Below, piece by piece: positions 22,701-32,289 of a DNA stretch of 64,000 nucleotides; positions within the stretch are counted from its first letter, which is position 1; each line of letters begins with the position of its first letter. Made by a program: the position numbers and the translations under genes. This stretch comes from Euleptes europaea (taxonomy: Eukaryota; Chordata; Lepidosauria; Squamata; Sphaerodactylidae), in NCBI RefSeq assembly GCF_029931775.1, contig NC_079312.1, positions 62,624,333-62,688,332 of the forward strand. Reading direction: 5' to 3'. The notes beneath the pieces are model-generated. The model saw only the letters and a program-made list of their open reading frames with translations, did not search any database and was not told the origin of the DNA.

Positions 22701-23147
22701 TACCCTTTTCTCTCTTTTTTTAAAATAGAAATAGACATCTGGGAATTCCGCCAGTGTGTCAAATTAGCCAGAGAGATATTTGCTCAGGAAGCCTTTGAAA
22801 AATTCCGTGGCCCTGAAATTCAACCTGGAAGCCATGTGCAATCAGATGAAGAGATAGATGCTTTCATAAGGCAAAAAGCAGATAGCGCCTATCATCCTTC
22901 ATGCACTTGTAAAATGGGACAGAATTCTGATTCTACAGCTGTGGTGGATCCTCAGACCAAAGTTATAGGAATAGAAAACCTGAGAGTTGTTGATGCCTCA
23001 ATAATGCCAAGTATTGTTAGTGGGAATTTAAATGCCCCAACCATCATGGTAGCAGAGAAAGCTGCTGATATAATCAAGGGACTGCCATCACTTCGAGAGA
23101 AAAATATTCCTGTATATAAACCACAGGCTCTGGAAACTCAGCGGTAA
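9026..23147 (+). CDS. CHDH: Choline dehydrogenase, mitochondrial (seven coding exons)
   Basis: CHDH oxidises choline to betaine aldehyde, feeding betaine synthesis, with FAD as cofactor at the mitochondrial inner membrane. Exons 9026-9764, 12730-12881, 19498-19627, 19726-19860, 21325-21467, 21977-22079 and 22729-23147 total 1821 bases: 606 codons and a stop with no frame break, and every intron is GT-AG. The protein belongs to the GMC oxidoreductases: the FAD-binding GAGSAG is at residues 59-64, the first signature [15 protein letters not shown] begins at 135, the second [15 protein letters not shown] is at 309-323, and the active-site-type histidine is 523 in [10 protein letters not shown], with SGNLNAPT at 565-572. 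The first 50 residues are basic and suit a mitochondrial presequence. The start is the first ATG after an in-frame TGA at 8984. Human CHDH is 594 residues. It converges on CACNA1D, as in other vertebrates. Confidence 0.97.
9811..9965 (-). repeat. 5S rRNA-derived SINE, partial
   Basis: The reverse strand contains CCTGGTTAGTCCTTGGATGG, close to the 5S rRNA internal control region, and the BovB-like 3' end (reverse of CTGTCAAGTCATAGCTGACT). It lacks the 5' 5S part. It sits 46 bases after the first coding exon, behind a T/G homopolymer run. Confidence 0.75.
10274..11434 (+). repeat. Sauria-type tRNA SINE split by an insertion
   Basis: The head and body (10274-10485; GACCTGAGTTCAATCCCGAC carries the B box) continue at 11346-11434 (TCTGCCTAGTAAATATCGG to TGACCCAGTGCTTGCACAAG and ACCTTTACCTTT). 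Intact copies at 40.8 and 41.5 kb show that these two parts are normally adjacent. Confidence 0.85.
10486..11345. mobile_element. Unidentified element of about 860 bp inserted in the Sauria SINE
   Basis: Bounded by the SINE halves. The ends are weakly inverted (GGCTGAAAACGC at the left against reverse GGCCGTTAATGC at the right, each followed by TTTGTC), which suggests a decayed DNA transposon. Inside, a block beginning GACTCCCCCACTGGAAGAAG recurs 324 bases later, so the interior holds a partial tandem duplication. It is GC- and CpG-rich. The 209-codon frame here is not a known protein. Confidence 0.5.
11435..12729. other. CHDH: CHDH intron 1, remaining sequence
   Basis: AT-rich intronic DNA with short homopolymer runs near 12017-12032 and 12258-12277. 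No repeat family or coding segment recognised. Confidence 0.5.
12730..12881 (+). CDS. CHDH: CHDH coding exon 2
   Basis: Acceptor TCTTATAG and donor AGG|GTAAGG. Encodes [19 protein letters not shown], then [20 protein letters not shown], residues 247-297, matching the human segment after TIHEGK. A glycine codon is split with exon 1, and the exon ends in phase 0. Confidence 0.95.
13010..13242. mobile_element. GGGTTGCCA-family element, decayed copy
   Basis: Carries ATGCCATAGAGTCCACCCTC, GGGGAACTGATCTCTGTAG and GGCCCCACCTGGAGG motifs shared with the copies at 18.3 and 46.8 kb. Both ends are eroded. Confidence 0.55.
13455..13850. repeat. GC-rich minisatellite inside the TA-target MITE
   Basis: Repeating units of very roughly 80-110 bases share GCCGGCTC, CAGCTGGCCGTC and GGGGCGGGGAACGCCGG. 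Open frames through it on both strands (145, 161 and 102 codons) follow from the lack of AT and are not genes. Confidence 0.7.
13903..16451 (-). mobile_element. L1 LINE, 5'-truncated with inverted 5' segment
   Basis: The 3' part lies on the - strand (13903 to about 15500; poly(A) appears as poly-T at 13903). One open frame of 468 codons (14192-15598) covers the ORF2 C-terminal region with the [12 protein letters not shown] cysteine motif. The adjoining upstream part of ORF2 lies on the + strand (about 15503-16451; frames 15617-15937 and 15934-16515), with [13 protein letters not shown] and YADDVVL reverse-transcriptase motifs. The two parts meet at the same ORF2 position, the signature of twin priming. 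A 16-bp target repeat GAAAAAAGTGCGTCTT is at 13887-13902 and 16452-16467. Few breaks: young. Confidence 0.93.
16745..16804 (+). repeat. (GATA)n microsatellite
   Basis: About ten clean GATA units grading into GATATA units, at the edge of the palindromic MITE in CHDH intron 2. Confidence 0.95.
16990..17640. repeat. Unclassified dispersed repeat, related to 59.4-59.6 kb
   Basis: AGATAAAGGTAGGTTGGCTG at about 17535 matches the reverse of the stretch near 59400 (CCAGCCAACCTACCAACCTA), and a GCCTGGCAGCTGGTACGACA-type segment matches GCCAGCTGCCAGGCTGGGCC in reverse. The family is not identified. Confidence 0.4.
17650..18342. other. CHDH: CHDH intron 2 sequence, nothing recognised
   Basis: AT-rich intronic DNA without a repeat or motif I can name. 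Confidence 0.5.
18346..18556. mobile_element. GGGTTGCCA-family nonautonomous DNA transposon
   Basis: Starts GGGTTGCCAACTCCAAGTTG and ends near GGAGGTAGGCAACTCTAGG, with the shared core GATGCCATAGAGTCCACCCT and CATTTTCTCCAGGGGAAGTG. About 210 bp. Confidence 0.7.
18636..19286. mobile_element. TA-target MITE (CCGTATATACTC ends)
   Basis: The left end CCGTATATACTCATGTATAA and the right end (reverse CCGTATATACTCGCGTATAA) are inverted and flanked by TA (18634-18635, 19287-19288). Subterminal ATAAGCCGA motifs repeat several times and local hairpins are present. The interior holds GC-rich tandem units. No transposase; the 189- and 141-codon frames come from composition. Confidence 0.85.
18920..19135. 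repeat. GC-rich tandem repeat inside the MITE
   Basis: Units of about 65-70 bp share GGGGCCTGCCTGCACTCAGG, then CAGGCCCTGCAGGCCTC and CCCAGGCC..AGAGAAGGC; about three copies are visible. Confidence 0.75.
19498..19627 (+). CDS. CHDH: CHDH coding exon 3
   Basis: Acceptor ATTTCAG, donor CAG|GTTTGT. Encodes [20 protein letters not shown] and then [20 protein letters not shown], residues 298-340, containing the second GMC signature. A glycine codon is split with the next exon. Confidence 0.95.
19726..19860 (+). CDS. CHDH: CHDH coding exon 4
   Basis: The acceptor TTCTTCTAG lies only 98 bases after exon 3; the donor is ACTG|GTATGA. Encodes [20 protein letters not shown] and on to [12 protein letters not shown], residues 341-385, matching the human [16 protein letters not shown] segment. 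Confidence 0.95.
20001..20195. mobile_element. hAT MITE, 195 bp
   Basis: Ends CAGCTGTTCCCAAACTTTTT and reverse CAGTGGTTCCCAAACTGTGC, flanked by GTGTAGAG / ATGTAGAG (19993-20000, 20196-20203), an 8-bp target duplication with one change. Interior GAGCAC repeats. Confidence 0.85.
20204..21324. other. CHDH: CHDH intron 4, remaining sequence
   Basis: A half copy of the 4.2-kb foldback MITE lies at 20575-20620 (CCAAGGCAAAACCTCCCATG). Otherwise I see only AT-rich DNA. Confidence 0.5.
21325..21467 (+). CDS. CHDH: CHDH coding exon 5
   Basis: Acceptor ATCCTTTAG, donor CAG|GTGAGT. Encodes [20 protein letters not shown] and then [17 protein letters not shown], residues 386-433, nearly the human sequence. 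Confidence 0.95.
21977..22079 (+). CDS. CHDH: CHDH coding exon 6
   Basis: Acceptor GATGGCAG, donor ACAG|GTAAAT. Encodes [20 protein letters not shown] and [14 protein letters not shown], residues 434-467. Confidence 0.95.
22480..22655 (+). repeat. L2/CR1-type LINE or SINE 3' tail
   Basis: TTTGTAAGCCCCTCTATAAA, then GGCAATATATAAATATTTTA and an AAATAAATAAA end. This resembles tails of L2-mobilised repeats in vertebrates. Short and diverged; it lies just before the last CHDH exon. Confidence 0.4.
22729..23147 (+). CDS. CHDH: CHDH last coding exon
   Basis: Acceptor TTAAAATAG; stop TAA at 23145. Encodes residues 468-606 with [11 protein letters not shown] (His523), VVDASIMPS and [19 protein letters not shown], the GMC C-terminal substrate-site segment. 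Ends in [11 protein letters not shown], close to human VYKPRTLATQR. Confidence 0.96.
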
Positions 23148-24230
23148 AGTGCCCGCGACTCTCTTTCTAGATAGAATTTTGCTTGCAGTTAGAACTCTCA
23201 CCCTGAACTTTGTCTTGAGAATAAGAATTTTAAAATGTTAAAATTTTAAAAGAATTTTAAAATGTTAACAATATGAAATTCCTTTCCAAAATACTCTTTA
23301 GTTTCAGGCAAAGCGACAGCTGTATTATAAAAGCAATTCAGCTGTCCCTTTCAGTAAGAGCAGGTAAGCTTGCTGTCCAAGAAGATTCAGAGTACCAGTA
23401 TGGTGTGGCTAGGTATCTGTTAATCTATGCAGAACAGTAGGGAGGGAAATAAATTCAACTCTGGAACAATCCTGCAAGTACTTAAAGCACTACTCAAAGT
23501 AAAATAATGGGATTTAGTCCTAAAAAATATAAACTGGGATTTTGATGGGAATTAGTCCCAACTAACTTGTTCTGGATTGTGCTTCATGCTTCCCCCCCCC
23601 CCCTTATTAAATAATGTTCTTGGTATTGGTCTATGTATGTAATGCTTTGGGTTCTGAACTCTGCACTTTTTGACATGATAATTTACTTAAATGTATTAAA
23701 CTTAATACAGGCTAAACAAATGCATGTAAAAGTAATATAATCCGTGATTATATTAACAGTTTTTATTGATGTCAATGAATTACATATGCAGAGGACAAGG
23801 TAATTAATGTAATGCTGAGATTTAATTGAATCCTGTACTTTGATAAAATCAGCATACTTTTATGATTATTCTATTCTCATGTTAAAACTAGAAAGAAAAT
23901 GAAGTATTACTCAGAAACGTGACTAGTGAAGCTTCTGTTCAGCAGACTCATATGTACAGATTTCTGCGTACAGCCTGCTGCACAGGATTTGATAACAGTC
24001 TTTTACAAAGATGCAACAGTATCTCTTTAACTTGCTTCAAGCCAGATATTACATGGCAGAGAACTAAATTTGAGGATGTAATCAGTTACAAGCAAGGAAA
24101 ACACATCTGGACGTAAACTGGGCTCTTGCCTGGTTTTATTCATTGTCTTAAGCTGCCAACATTACTCCTTGCTAGGCTGGAAGGAGGGCCCAGCCATTAT
24201 TGCTTCCTAGAATAAACCCACCACTTCCTC
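23148..24230 (+). other. CHDH: Probable CHDH 3' UTR
   Basis: Non-repetitive AT-rich sequence after the stop. AATAAA hexamers at 23448-23453 and 24211-24216 are candidate poly(A) signals; which one is used cannot be told here. Confidence 0.4.
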
Positions 24231-24668
24231 ACTACTGAACGTGCAAGGGATCTCCAACTTCTGTCACAGGACCCAGAGAAGTAGGGAGTATCTTTCACTA
24301 ACTTTGCTAATACTGAACGGGAATCCTGGGATTCCTTCTTCATGGAGATCTCATGTTTTTAATTAAATCCTCCCTCTTTTCTCCTGTAAGATATGCCTTT
24401 TAGTGGAAAACATGGCTGGGATCTACCTGTTTGTACATATCATTAAAACACAATTTTAAAACATGACTCTGATTTTTTTTTTTGGGGGGGGGAACAAATA
24501 CAATTTTAATATATTGCCACATGTTGTTAATCTTTGTTTAATATGTAGTTAATACACTTACCGGTACATACTTTAAAACCATGTTATACTTTCTACTAAA
24601 TTGTGGCCAGTATTTACTGTTAATATGTCTTTAGCATCGGGTTTGTTTGTTTTTTAACATAAAAGGAA

Positions 24669-26072
24669 TTGCTCACATTTAATAAGCACTGTTTGCTCCT
24701 CTAAAACCTGAAAGCAGTATTATTGTACAATATACCATTAAAATGCAAATTTGAACATTCAGGCCTTTTCCACTTGGCAACACTACCCTGTGGAAGTCCT
24801 GGTACTGCTGCAGTTGCTGACATAGTGCAGCAACGGGGCTCCCAGATAGCAGCTGTCCTCACATTTCCCTGCCCCAGTCCCCATTGCAGCTCTTTCTGAA
24901 TTTTTTTAATGGTAACTGACACACCATTATATCAAGACGCAAATTGCCACTTTAAAAAAAGAACATTTAAAAATCCCCCCCAGTGTCATACAGGGAGCCA
25001 GGGTGGCTGCTGTGGAGATGTGAGCAGGAAAAATGGCGGGTGGGAAAATCCAGGCTTTCCTGTCCACATGACAGCTAGCTTTGTTTCTCTGTTATCTTTA
25101 CCAAAACATTGGAGCCAAGCAGATTTGGGAAAGATGGGAAAGATGGCAGAAAATCTAAGGAAAATCTGGGTGGTTCATGGAAGTATTATGATGCTGTGGG
25201 GAAGCAGGGGGGAAAACCATTCCTATCAGCATCGAAGCTGGGCAAATCACCCATGTTGAAACGGCCTAGACCAGCATCAGTGCACAAATATGAATGTGCA
25301 GCAGTTGATCATACACAGATATGTACACATCAGCCTGCTGAACAGTTGGTTCTTTGGTACAATCAGTTTTGTCTTAGCAAAGATGAGCTTCCCACTCCCT
25401 AAAACAAATTATCTGTGCTTTCATAAGCGGAGCGCACCAATCATCTATAAGGACTGTGGGCGTGAATCCTTTATACTTATCCCTGTTTTTTATGCCCTGA
25501 TCCAGCAATGGCACCTGCATCTGGAAGCCTGTGTACATGGGAGTAAACTCCAGTGAACAATAGGACTTGGGACTAAACATTGTCAGATGTCACTATATTT
25601 GTTTACTGTTCACTGGGTCTCATGGCAGTTAAATGTGTGACTCAAAGCCATGGAAGAGTTTTGTGTCTGAAGTGATATGAGGTGATATGAAAATGGTATC
25701 TGTGGTGTTTAATGCATCATGACTCATTCACACATACCAACTGTCACATTGCAGTCCTATGCAGTTACGCCACCGTAAACCCATTTATTTAGACTGGAGT
25801 AATTCTGCATAGAACTGCCTGGTCAGCATTGCAGTCATCAAGTGAAGAACACATGTGTGATGCGAACAAGTCCTTTCCGTTCTGTATAAGATTCTGGGAA
25901 CCCCTTTGCTGCTGCGCTACGTCAGCAACTGCAGCAGTACCAGGACTTCCACAGGGTAGTGTTGCCAAGTGGAAAAGGCCTGAATGTTCAAATTTGCATT
26001 TTAATGGTATATTGTACAATAATACTGCTTTCAGGTTTTAGAGGAGCAAACCGCTTATTAAATGTGAGCAAG
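24669..26072. mobile_element. Inverted duplication of about 178 bp with a 1.05-kb spacer (foldback-like)
   Basis: The arm 24669-24846 (TTGCTCACATTTAATAAGC, then GTTTGCTCCTCTAAAACCTG to CAGTTGCTGACATAGTGCAG) recurs in reverse at about 25897-26072 with few differences. The spacer holds no transposase or recognised gene, and no clear target duplication is visible. It could be a foldback transposon or a local inverted duplication. It lies about 0.5 kb after the proposed CHDH 3' end. Confidence 0.75.
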
Positions 26073-27402
26073 TCTGTTCTGAATACATAAGATTAGGAAG
26101 CGTTATGCTGCTGTATTAGCATGTTGGAAACTGCTCTGTTTACTTTTATCTTTACCTTTATTGCTGAAATATATTGTATTGGTTACTATATAATTATGGA
26201 CAATAGACAGTACATTAAAAACCTTTGGAAGGGTGATGGGATCGTCTGAACCAAATAATTGCGTTTCATACTGTGAAAAGGTAAAAAAAATCATATAAAA
26301 GGCATCAGTGAAATAATTGTAATGGTTAAACAGATCTTAGAAAGCAGTTAGATTTTAGTCAGCTCAGACATTATGGCAGTATATAAATAACTGTCATCAT
26401 AAGTTTCTTGGGATATACAAAGAGGGATCATTTCAGGAAAGTGTAACACTGGGAAGGGGAACACACACAAAAATCTGCTGACTCAAAAGCTGACTGGAAG
26501 GACAACTGCAGAGGCTCTGAGCAGGTCCTGCTACCTGGTTTTGCTGCAAAGCAGTGATAATGTGAAGCATTGTAATTAACAGAGGGAAAGAGTGGTGTGC
26601 TGGAATAAGAATGCCACCGAACAGGCGTTGACAGCAGTAAGGTTTGTCTCATGAGGACCCAGGTAAATCATTTTTCTGATACATTAAATGGAGAACAGAG
26701 CAATTTGCTAATCACTATCAGTCTAAAACTTGTATATATCAACCAATATGATAATCTGGGAGTCGAAAAGGAGACTTTGCACCTTTTACTGCATGGAAGC
26801 TTATTTTGCAGTACAGCACTCAGGGCATTGAATTCAAAGATGTATGGCATGATCACCTTCGTGGCTTTTAGACTGGAGAGATATTAAAAGTCATACATGA
26901 TTTACTGTCCCACTGGGATGTGATTGATGTGGCAAGTAATTTTAAAATACTGCAGATTAATAAAAGTCAGGCTGTGTGTGAAGATGGATACCCCTGTATG
27001 CCAGGTTCTATGGCAAGCTGGAATTGTTTACATAACTGCAGAGGATTCTCTAGCTATGTTATCATAAAATGCATGTGAACTTGTAAGTAGATACAAATAA
27101 CTGCATGGCCATGTAGGTTTATGTTTTTCATACTGTGGAAAGAGATTTGTAAACATTGTATGGCACTGGTTTATGTTCAGTTATTTCCCCCATGGCTTGA
27201 TTAGTATTGGTTTTAATTATATCACCAACATTATACTTATTCACACACTTGGTGCACAGGTATGTCTGAATTTTTTAACATATACCTGAGTTCCTTGTAC
27301 AACACTGGGAAGTTATTAGTTAAAATGACCTCACATTTGTAGCTAACCACCTATATCCTATTTTGCAGGCCTCTACTTAAATTATGATATTAGCACATCT
27401 TA
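26073..27402. other. Intergenic AT-rich sequence
   Basis: Nothing recognised between the CHDH 3' flank and the 5S-derived SINE. Confidence 0.5.
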
Positions 27403-27632
27403 CTATGTGTGTGTGAAGTGCCGCCAAGTCACAGCCGACTTATGACAACCCCTTATGGGGTTTTCAAGGCCAAGAGACTTAACAGAGGTGGTTTGCTAGT
27501 GCTTTCCTCTGCATAACAACCCTGGTATTCCTTGGTGGTCTCCCATCCAAATACTAACCAGGGCTGATCCTGCTTAGCTTCTGAGATCTGACGAGATTGG
27601 GCTATGCTATACCATACTGCCTTCCCTCCCAC
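27403..27632 (-). repeat. 5S rRNA-derived SINE with BovB-like 3' end
   Basis: On the - strand it begins with ATAGCCCAATCTCGTCAGAT and CTCAGAAGCTAAGCAGGATC, then CCTGGTTAGTATTTGGATGG and GAGACCACCAAGGAATACCA, which is the body of 5S rRNA. It ends CGGCGGCACTTCACACAC-like (reverse of GTGTGTGAAGTGCCGCCAAG), matching the BovB 3' end at 6.8 and 37.3 kb. Near full length. Confidence 0.9.
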
Positions 27633-27784
27633 ATGTTACTATAGGCTGCTATTAATAACAACCATGTATGTACTACCTTTTGAAGTGCAAAGTGTTTTTC
27701 AGTCTTGAATATTCAGTCTTTAATGTTGTTTGTATATTAGTGTAATTTCCACTCTGTCTGCTGTTAATGCCTTATTGAGTTGGT

Positions 27785-28215
27785 TGTTGTTGTATTATAT
27801 TTTATTATTATATAAAGGGATACAGAAAAGGAAAAAGGGGGAAAGGGGAAACGGTTGTTGAGTTCCATATGTCAAACCACATAGCTAGATTAAATCAATC
27901 CAAAAGTAAGAAGGTAAAGAATAGAGGCATTACTGGACCCACTGGTGGCCATTCCACTCCACCTCCATATAGAGTAGGCTGTAGAAACGAACATGTCCAG
28001 ATCTTGCTAGCCTGAGAGCCCATTGATCGCAATGGATTCTGCCTCCTCTAGCAGAGATATAAAGTTGTCTTCAACTAGAGACCTGACTGGTTCTAATTGG
28101 TATGAAAGATGCATTTCCCATGGTTGTACTAATTTCTTTTGTCCAAAACAGGTTTTTGAAACTACATAATCTGGTAGGCATTGGAAACAGAGATAACAGA
28201 GAGATGATTGTAGAT
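27785..28215 (-). repeat. Possible L1 3' UTR fragment
   Basis: The stretch near 27810-27850 (ATATAAAGGGATACAGAAAA then GGAAAAAGGGGGAAAGG) resembles the reverse 3' end of the L1 at 13.9 kb. No ORF2 remains, so the label is tentative. Confidence 0.3.
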
Positions 28216-28411
28216 GGGCAACAGTGCTGCTCCATCACCTTCAAGACCATTGGTATAATTACTTAGAAAATACTTAATGTCCATATCCAGCATTGGCTGT
28301 GTTAATTATAGGATGTTTTTGTTTTATGTTACAAACTAGAGAGTTTCCAATAAAGTTATAATCTTTATGCAAATAAATCAGATTAAGACGCAAACTAAAT
28401 GTTACATTTGG

Positions 28412-28706
28412 CACAAGCCGGGTCAGGATTTCCCCTACCCAACTCTGAGGTTCGCACAGCCAAATGTGACATCAGGGAACCAAAATTCTCAAGTGTGCTA
28501 AGGCCTGATTCAGCTCAGGACTGTGGCGGTGGGGGGGAACTTCAGCCTTCCATTCTGCACTGTTTTTTGAGCCAAAACAGCTCAAAAAAGCCCTTTTTGT
28601 CCCACTCATCCCAGACCAAATTGGGCCCTGGTAATGTTAGTACCCCAGCATCACATTTGGTTGTGCAAACATCAGAGTTGGGTCAGGGAAACCCCAATCC
28701 GACATG
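28412..28706. mobile_element. MITE with terminal inverted repeats of about 60 bp
   Basis: The left end (GGGTCAGGATTTCCCCTACC, CCAACTCTGAGGTTCGCACA, CCAAATGTGACATCAGGG) matches the reverse of the right end (CATCACATTTGGTTGTGCAA, ATCAGAGTTGGGTCAGGGAA). The interior has a small TTTTGAGC..GCTCAAAA hairpin. No transposase. Confidence 0.7.
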
Positions 28707-29562
28707 CCAGACACAATGAGTACTTTGGACCTAAGTAACAAGAAAACTTCCAAATGTGTTTGGCTGGCAAGCCAAAAGAAATGTTTCAATTCCTGGAAAT
28801 GTTATGGCTAGTTCACCCACATTCCCAGTATGCATGTTGTACATGTACTGGGGCAAAGGAATGAACCTGGAGCTTGTATGCTTTTCATTATACTGAGCTG
28901 AATCTGTAGTCTGAATCAGGGTGTACACATACAGACATCACTGAATCCCATTTTGTTGGCAAACAGATTGTGTGAGCTGGGCTTACATTTGCAGGTCCTA
29001 ATTCACACTACAAGTCTTGTGCAGGGAGGTTTTGAGCCCAAGGCTGGCTCCAGGGCCATCTTGCTCAAAGCAAGGGGATCATGAAAATAATGACCATAAC
29101 AAAGAAGAGCTGCAAGTCTGGATCTGTCTGGGAGAGTTATGTTGAGGCCAAACGCAGAGGCTGCATATAAGACACGTTATGTTAGGATCTGGAAGTGCAA
29201 TCCTAAATACAGCTACACTTTTCCAAGACTATTGACTTTAATGGACTTGAATGGGTTTAAATCTTGCTGTATAAGAGCATCCGAATATGGCATTTGCTTC
29301 CTTTTGACCTTTAACTATGTGCTGGCTATGTTGACTATGCTGTATTCCATTCATCCCTTTTCTAGCAGTAAACAAGCTAGATTTTTACAAGGATGTCTTG
29401 TCATATGATGCCAGTGTTCTTGTCTTGCAAGAAAATAACCCAGGAAAGCCTGCCAAATTTATAGCTTGTGTACTGCCTAGGCACTCTTGTGCACAATCTG
29501 CCAGCAAGTACTTCTATTGAAACCACTGAAAAGTGCTCTTGCACAGTTTCCATTCATCACAA

Positions 29563-29951
29563 TAGAGTAGGCAACCTTTTTGAGCCTATGGGCACCTTTG
29601 GAATTCTGGCACAGGGTGATGGGTACAACCACAAAATGGCCACCACAGGAGGCACAGCCTCACACGCACGTGCGCACACACACACAGGAATCTAAAGCAT
29701 AGGAGACAAGAGGTGTAATTTTTAAAAATATACTGGGAATAAGAAGTGTGAGAAAGAATGCAACATTGTGGTGGCAGCTGCCACTTGAACATTATTTTAA
29801 TACAGCCAATTGGCTCTCCAATGGCCAATCAGAAGTTCGGCTGGGCAGGAGCCACACCTGACCCCAACCACTTTCTAAAACACTTGGTAGGAGCTAGGAA
29901 AGGTGCTGGTAGGTGCCATGGTGCCTATTGGCACTGTGTTGGGGATCCCTG
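29563..29951. mobile_element. hAT-like nonautonomous element
   Basis: The left end GTAGGCAACCTTTTTGAGCC and reverse right end CAGGGATCCCCAACACAGTG are of hAT type, with CAATAG next to both ends as a probable part of an 8-bp target duplication. Contains a short CA-rich repeat (29661-29686). Confidence 0.6.
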
Positions 29952-30099
29952 CAATAGTTTGTGTAGGAAACTTTCCAAGGCATTGTGCCCTTGGCTGTTG
30001 AAAGTGGATTTCCCCAGTCATAATAATACTGTTTTATGAAAAATAGCAAAAAAACTGTCTGTCAGATTCCATTTATGAAAGCTGCCAGTAAAAAGAGTC

Positions 30100-31995
30100 C
30101 CAGGTATAATAAAATTATTACACATTTTTATTCTGAAGAACATTTTGCATTTCTTTTCATACAAAATGATGTAGGTTGAGAAATAATTTACAAACCCTTA
30201 AATTCTCTCCTGGCATTTGAAAGAAGAATGATTCAAGAAGAGGTCTGTAAGTATGCATGGCAAATTGCCACTGTGTACAAAATGATTATATATTAACATA
30301 GTTCATACATATCACATTTTTAAAAAAATGTGACTTGAATTGCTACCTATTTTGTTAATACAGATAAACCCTAATAAGGTTACCTGGCTGACCAAACCAA
30401 TTTATCCAGTGTTAATAAAATATACTTTTGACCTTTATCATTCTTTGAAAATTGTATTAGCCTCAAAATCAGGATTATAATGCATCATGAACAATATCTA
30501 AGCCCTCCTTTGATTGCATAAAAATGAATCCTTGAAACAGTACATGGAGAATAGCAAAAACTGAGGCAACCAAGCCATACTCCTAAGAAGATAGGAATCT
30601 TTTGGTTCTATAAATAATCGTTTGATAACACATTTCACTTCAAGCTGAGTAACTTGTTCATATTTTGTATCCACCTACTAAACTATTTCTTCATTTGATG
30701 TCGCTACCAAATAGAATACTTGGTCATTTAATTGTTTATGGAAGTTTAAAGAAAACCTTGCTAGAAGTGGCCCAATTTTAAATTGATTTATTTTTTGTTT
30801 TACCTGTTATTGCAGGAATTGTAGTATAAATGAAAGCACATTTTGTTTTCAGTCAAAAAGATTACAGAGAATTCCAAATCTCTTAACTTTCCAAATATAA
30901 GACTGCAAATAGTCATCTTCCTTATCTTAATGTAAAGTGAGACTCCTAGTGACTCAAAATATTTTATAAAATCTCTGTAGCATCAAGTTTTTTAAAAAAA
31001 ACTTCAAAAGCATTTTACAATGAAGAAATAATAGGTGGCTGTATTTAAATATTTAATTCTATAGCTCTATACAGTCCAAGTAAAAATACTTCTATCTAGA
31101 ATTCTGTGGAGAATTACAATAATTAGGCTCCATAAATATTGCTGCAGTTCAATTACGGTACAATAATTACAAAATATAGAACATCTCTTTACAAATACAA
31201 ATGATTGTAGATTACAATTTATTTACAATATTCTCTGCTATATAATTTTTAACAAACTATCTTATCTAACTCTACTTTAACCTGGTTGCAAGTGCATTGG
31301 TAAAAATGCAATTATTCCAGAATATTTTGCCCTTAATGTGATAGTCATAAAACAGACTATCTTTAATGATATTTTCCTATGTAAACTGGTGTTACATATG
31401 AGAGAAAAACCCTTGTCAACATCAGTCCATTATAACAATCCCTTGTAGGTATTGACAAACTGTATTAGACAAATACTTTTTTAAAAAAAGAGGCAAATTT
31501 GAAAACAATATCTGAGTGGATACTCTGAACAGTGAACATTTGATATGCTGTGTGATTGGAGGTAATGACACTGTTGATTGTCATCACCATAACCTTTTCC
31601 CGCACACTTTTCGTTTGTGCGAACCCTTTCCCCGCGGGAAAACATTTATACTCTGAAGAGCAGCAGCACAAAATTGAAAGACAGCAAATCTTCCAACTTT
31701 TATCTTCATATTTTGAAAGCAAGCTGGTCCAAATCTCCTTGGATCTAATGATCAACCTTCACTCACTGATGAGCTCGAGATTCTGTAGCCGAGGTTTTGA
31801 TGACCTGCCGCTCGGATCCTGCTTCCCAGTATCGGAGACACTTGCTAATAAATAAAAGTATGGCTTCCTCGTGATGTGGTATCATCACTCGTACAAAGCT
31901 TGATTCCTTATTAATTCCAACTAGTGCCTAGCATCTTGGAACTAAGAGGCACTTTTGTTTATTTAAAATCATACAATCCCCCCCCTTGCTAAATA
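30100..31995 (-). other. CACNA1D: CACNA1D 3' UTR
   Basis: About 1.9 kb of AT-rich, repeat-poor sequence between the stop codon (31996-31998) and a - strand AATAAA (+ strand TTTATT at 30127-30132). Absence of transposons here, in a repeat-dense region, fits a transcribed 3' UTR under constraint. The end point is inferred. Confidence 0.5.
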
Positions 31996-32289
31996 CTATA
32001 AGGTTGTAATGCATATCATTTCATCAGCTAAGTCTTCTTCATATTTACCAGTATCAGGCTCTTCGTCACTATAACCAGGACCAAAGTCCTGAAGTTCATA
32101 ATCTTGTCTGTTTAAAATGGGGAACATGTCACCATTGGTCCTATTGCTAATGTTCCCATTGAGAAGGTTACTTGCAGCACTTTCCATCTCATCAATAGTC
32201 ATGTCGCAAGCATCTGCGATCTCATGTTTTGTAGCAGAAACAAACTTTGGGTCCTTGGCATACCGTCCTAATCCCTCTGAAATAAGTAC
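31996..32289 (-). CDS. CACNA1D: CACNA1D last coding exon
   Basis: Acceptor TTTTCTGCAG, then [59 protein letters not shown] and [12 protein letters not shown] stop. Holds the distal C-terminal regulatory domain and the PDZ ligand. Confidence 0.97.
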   Translation of the reverse strand, partial: VLISEGLGRYAKDPKFVSATKHEIADACDMTIDEMESAASNLLNGNISNRTNGDMFPILNRQDYELQDFGPGYSDEEPDTGKYEEDLADEMICITTL

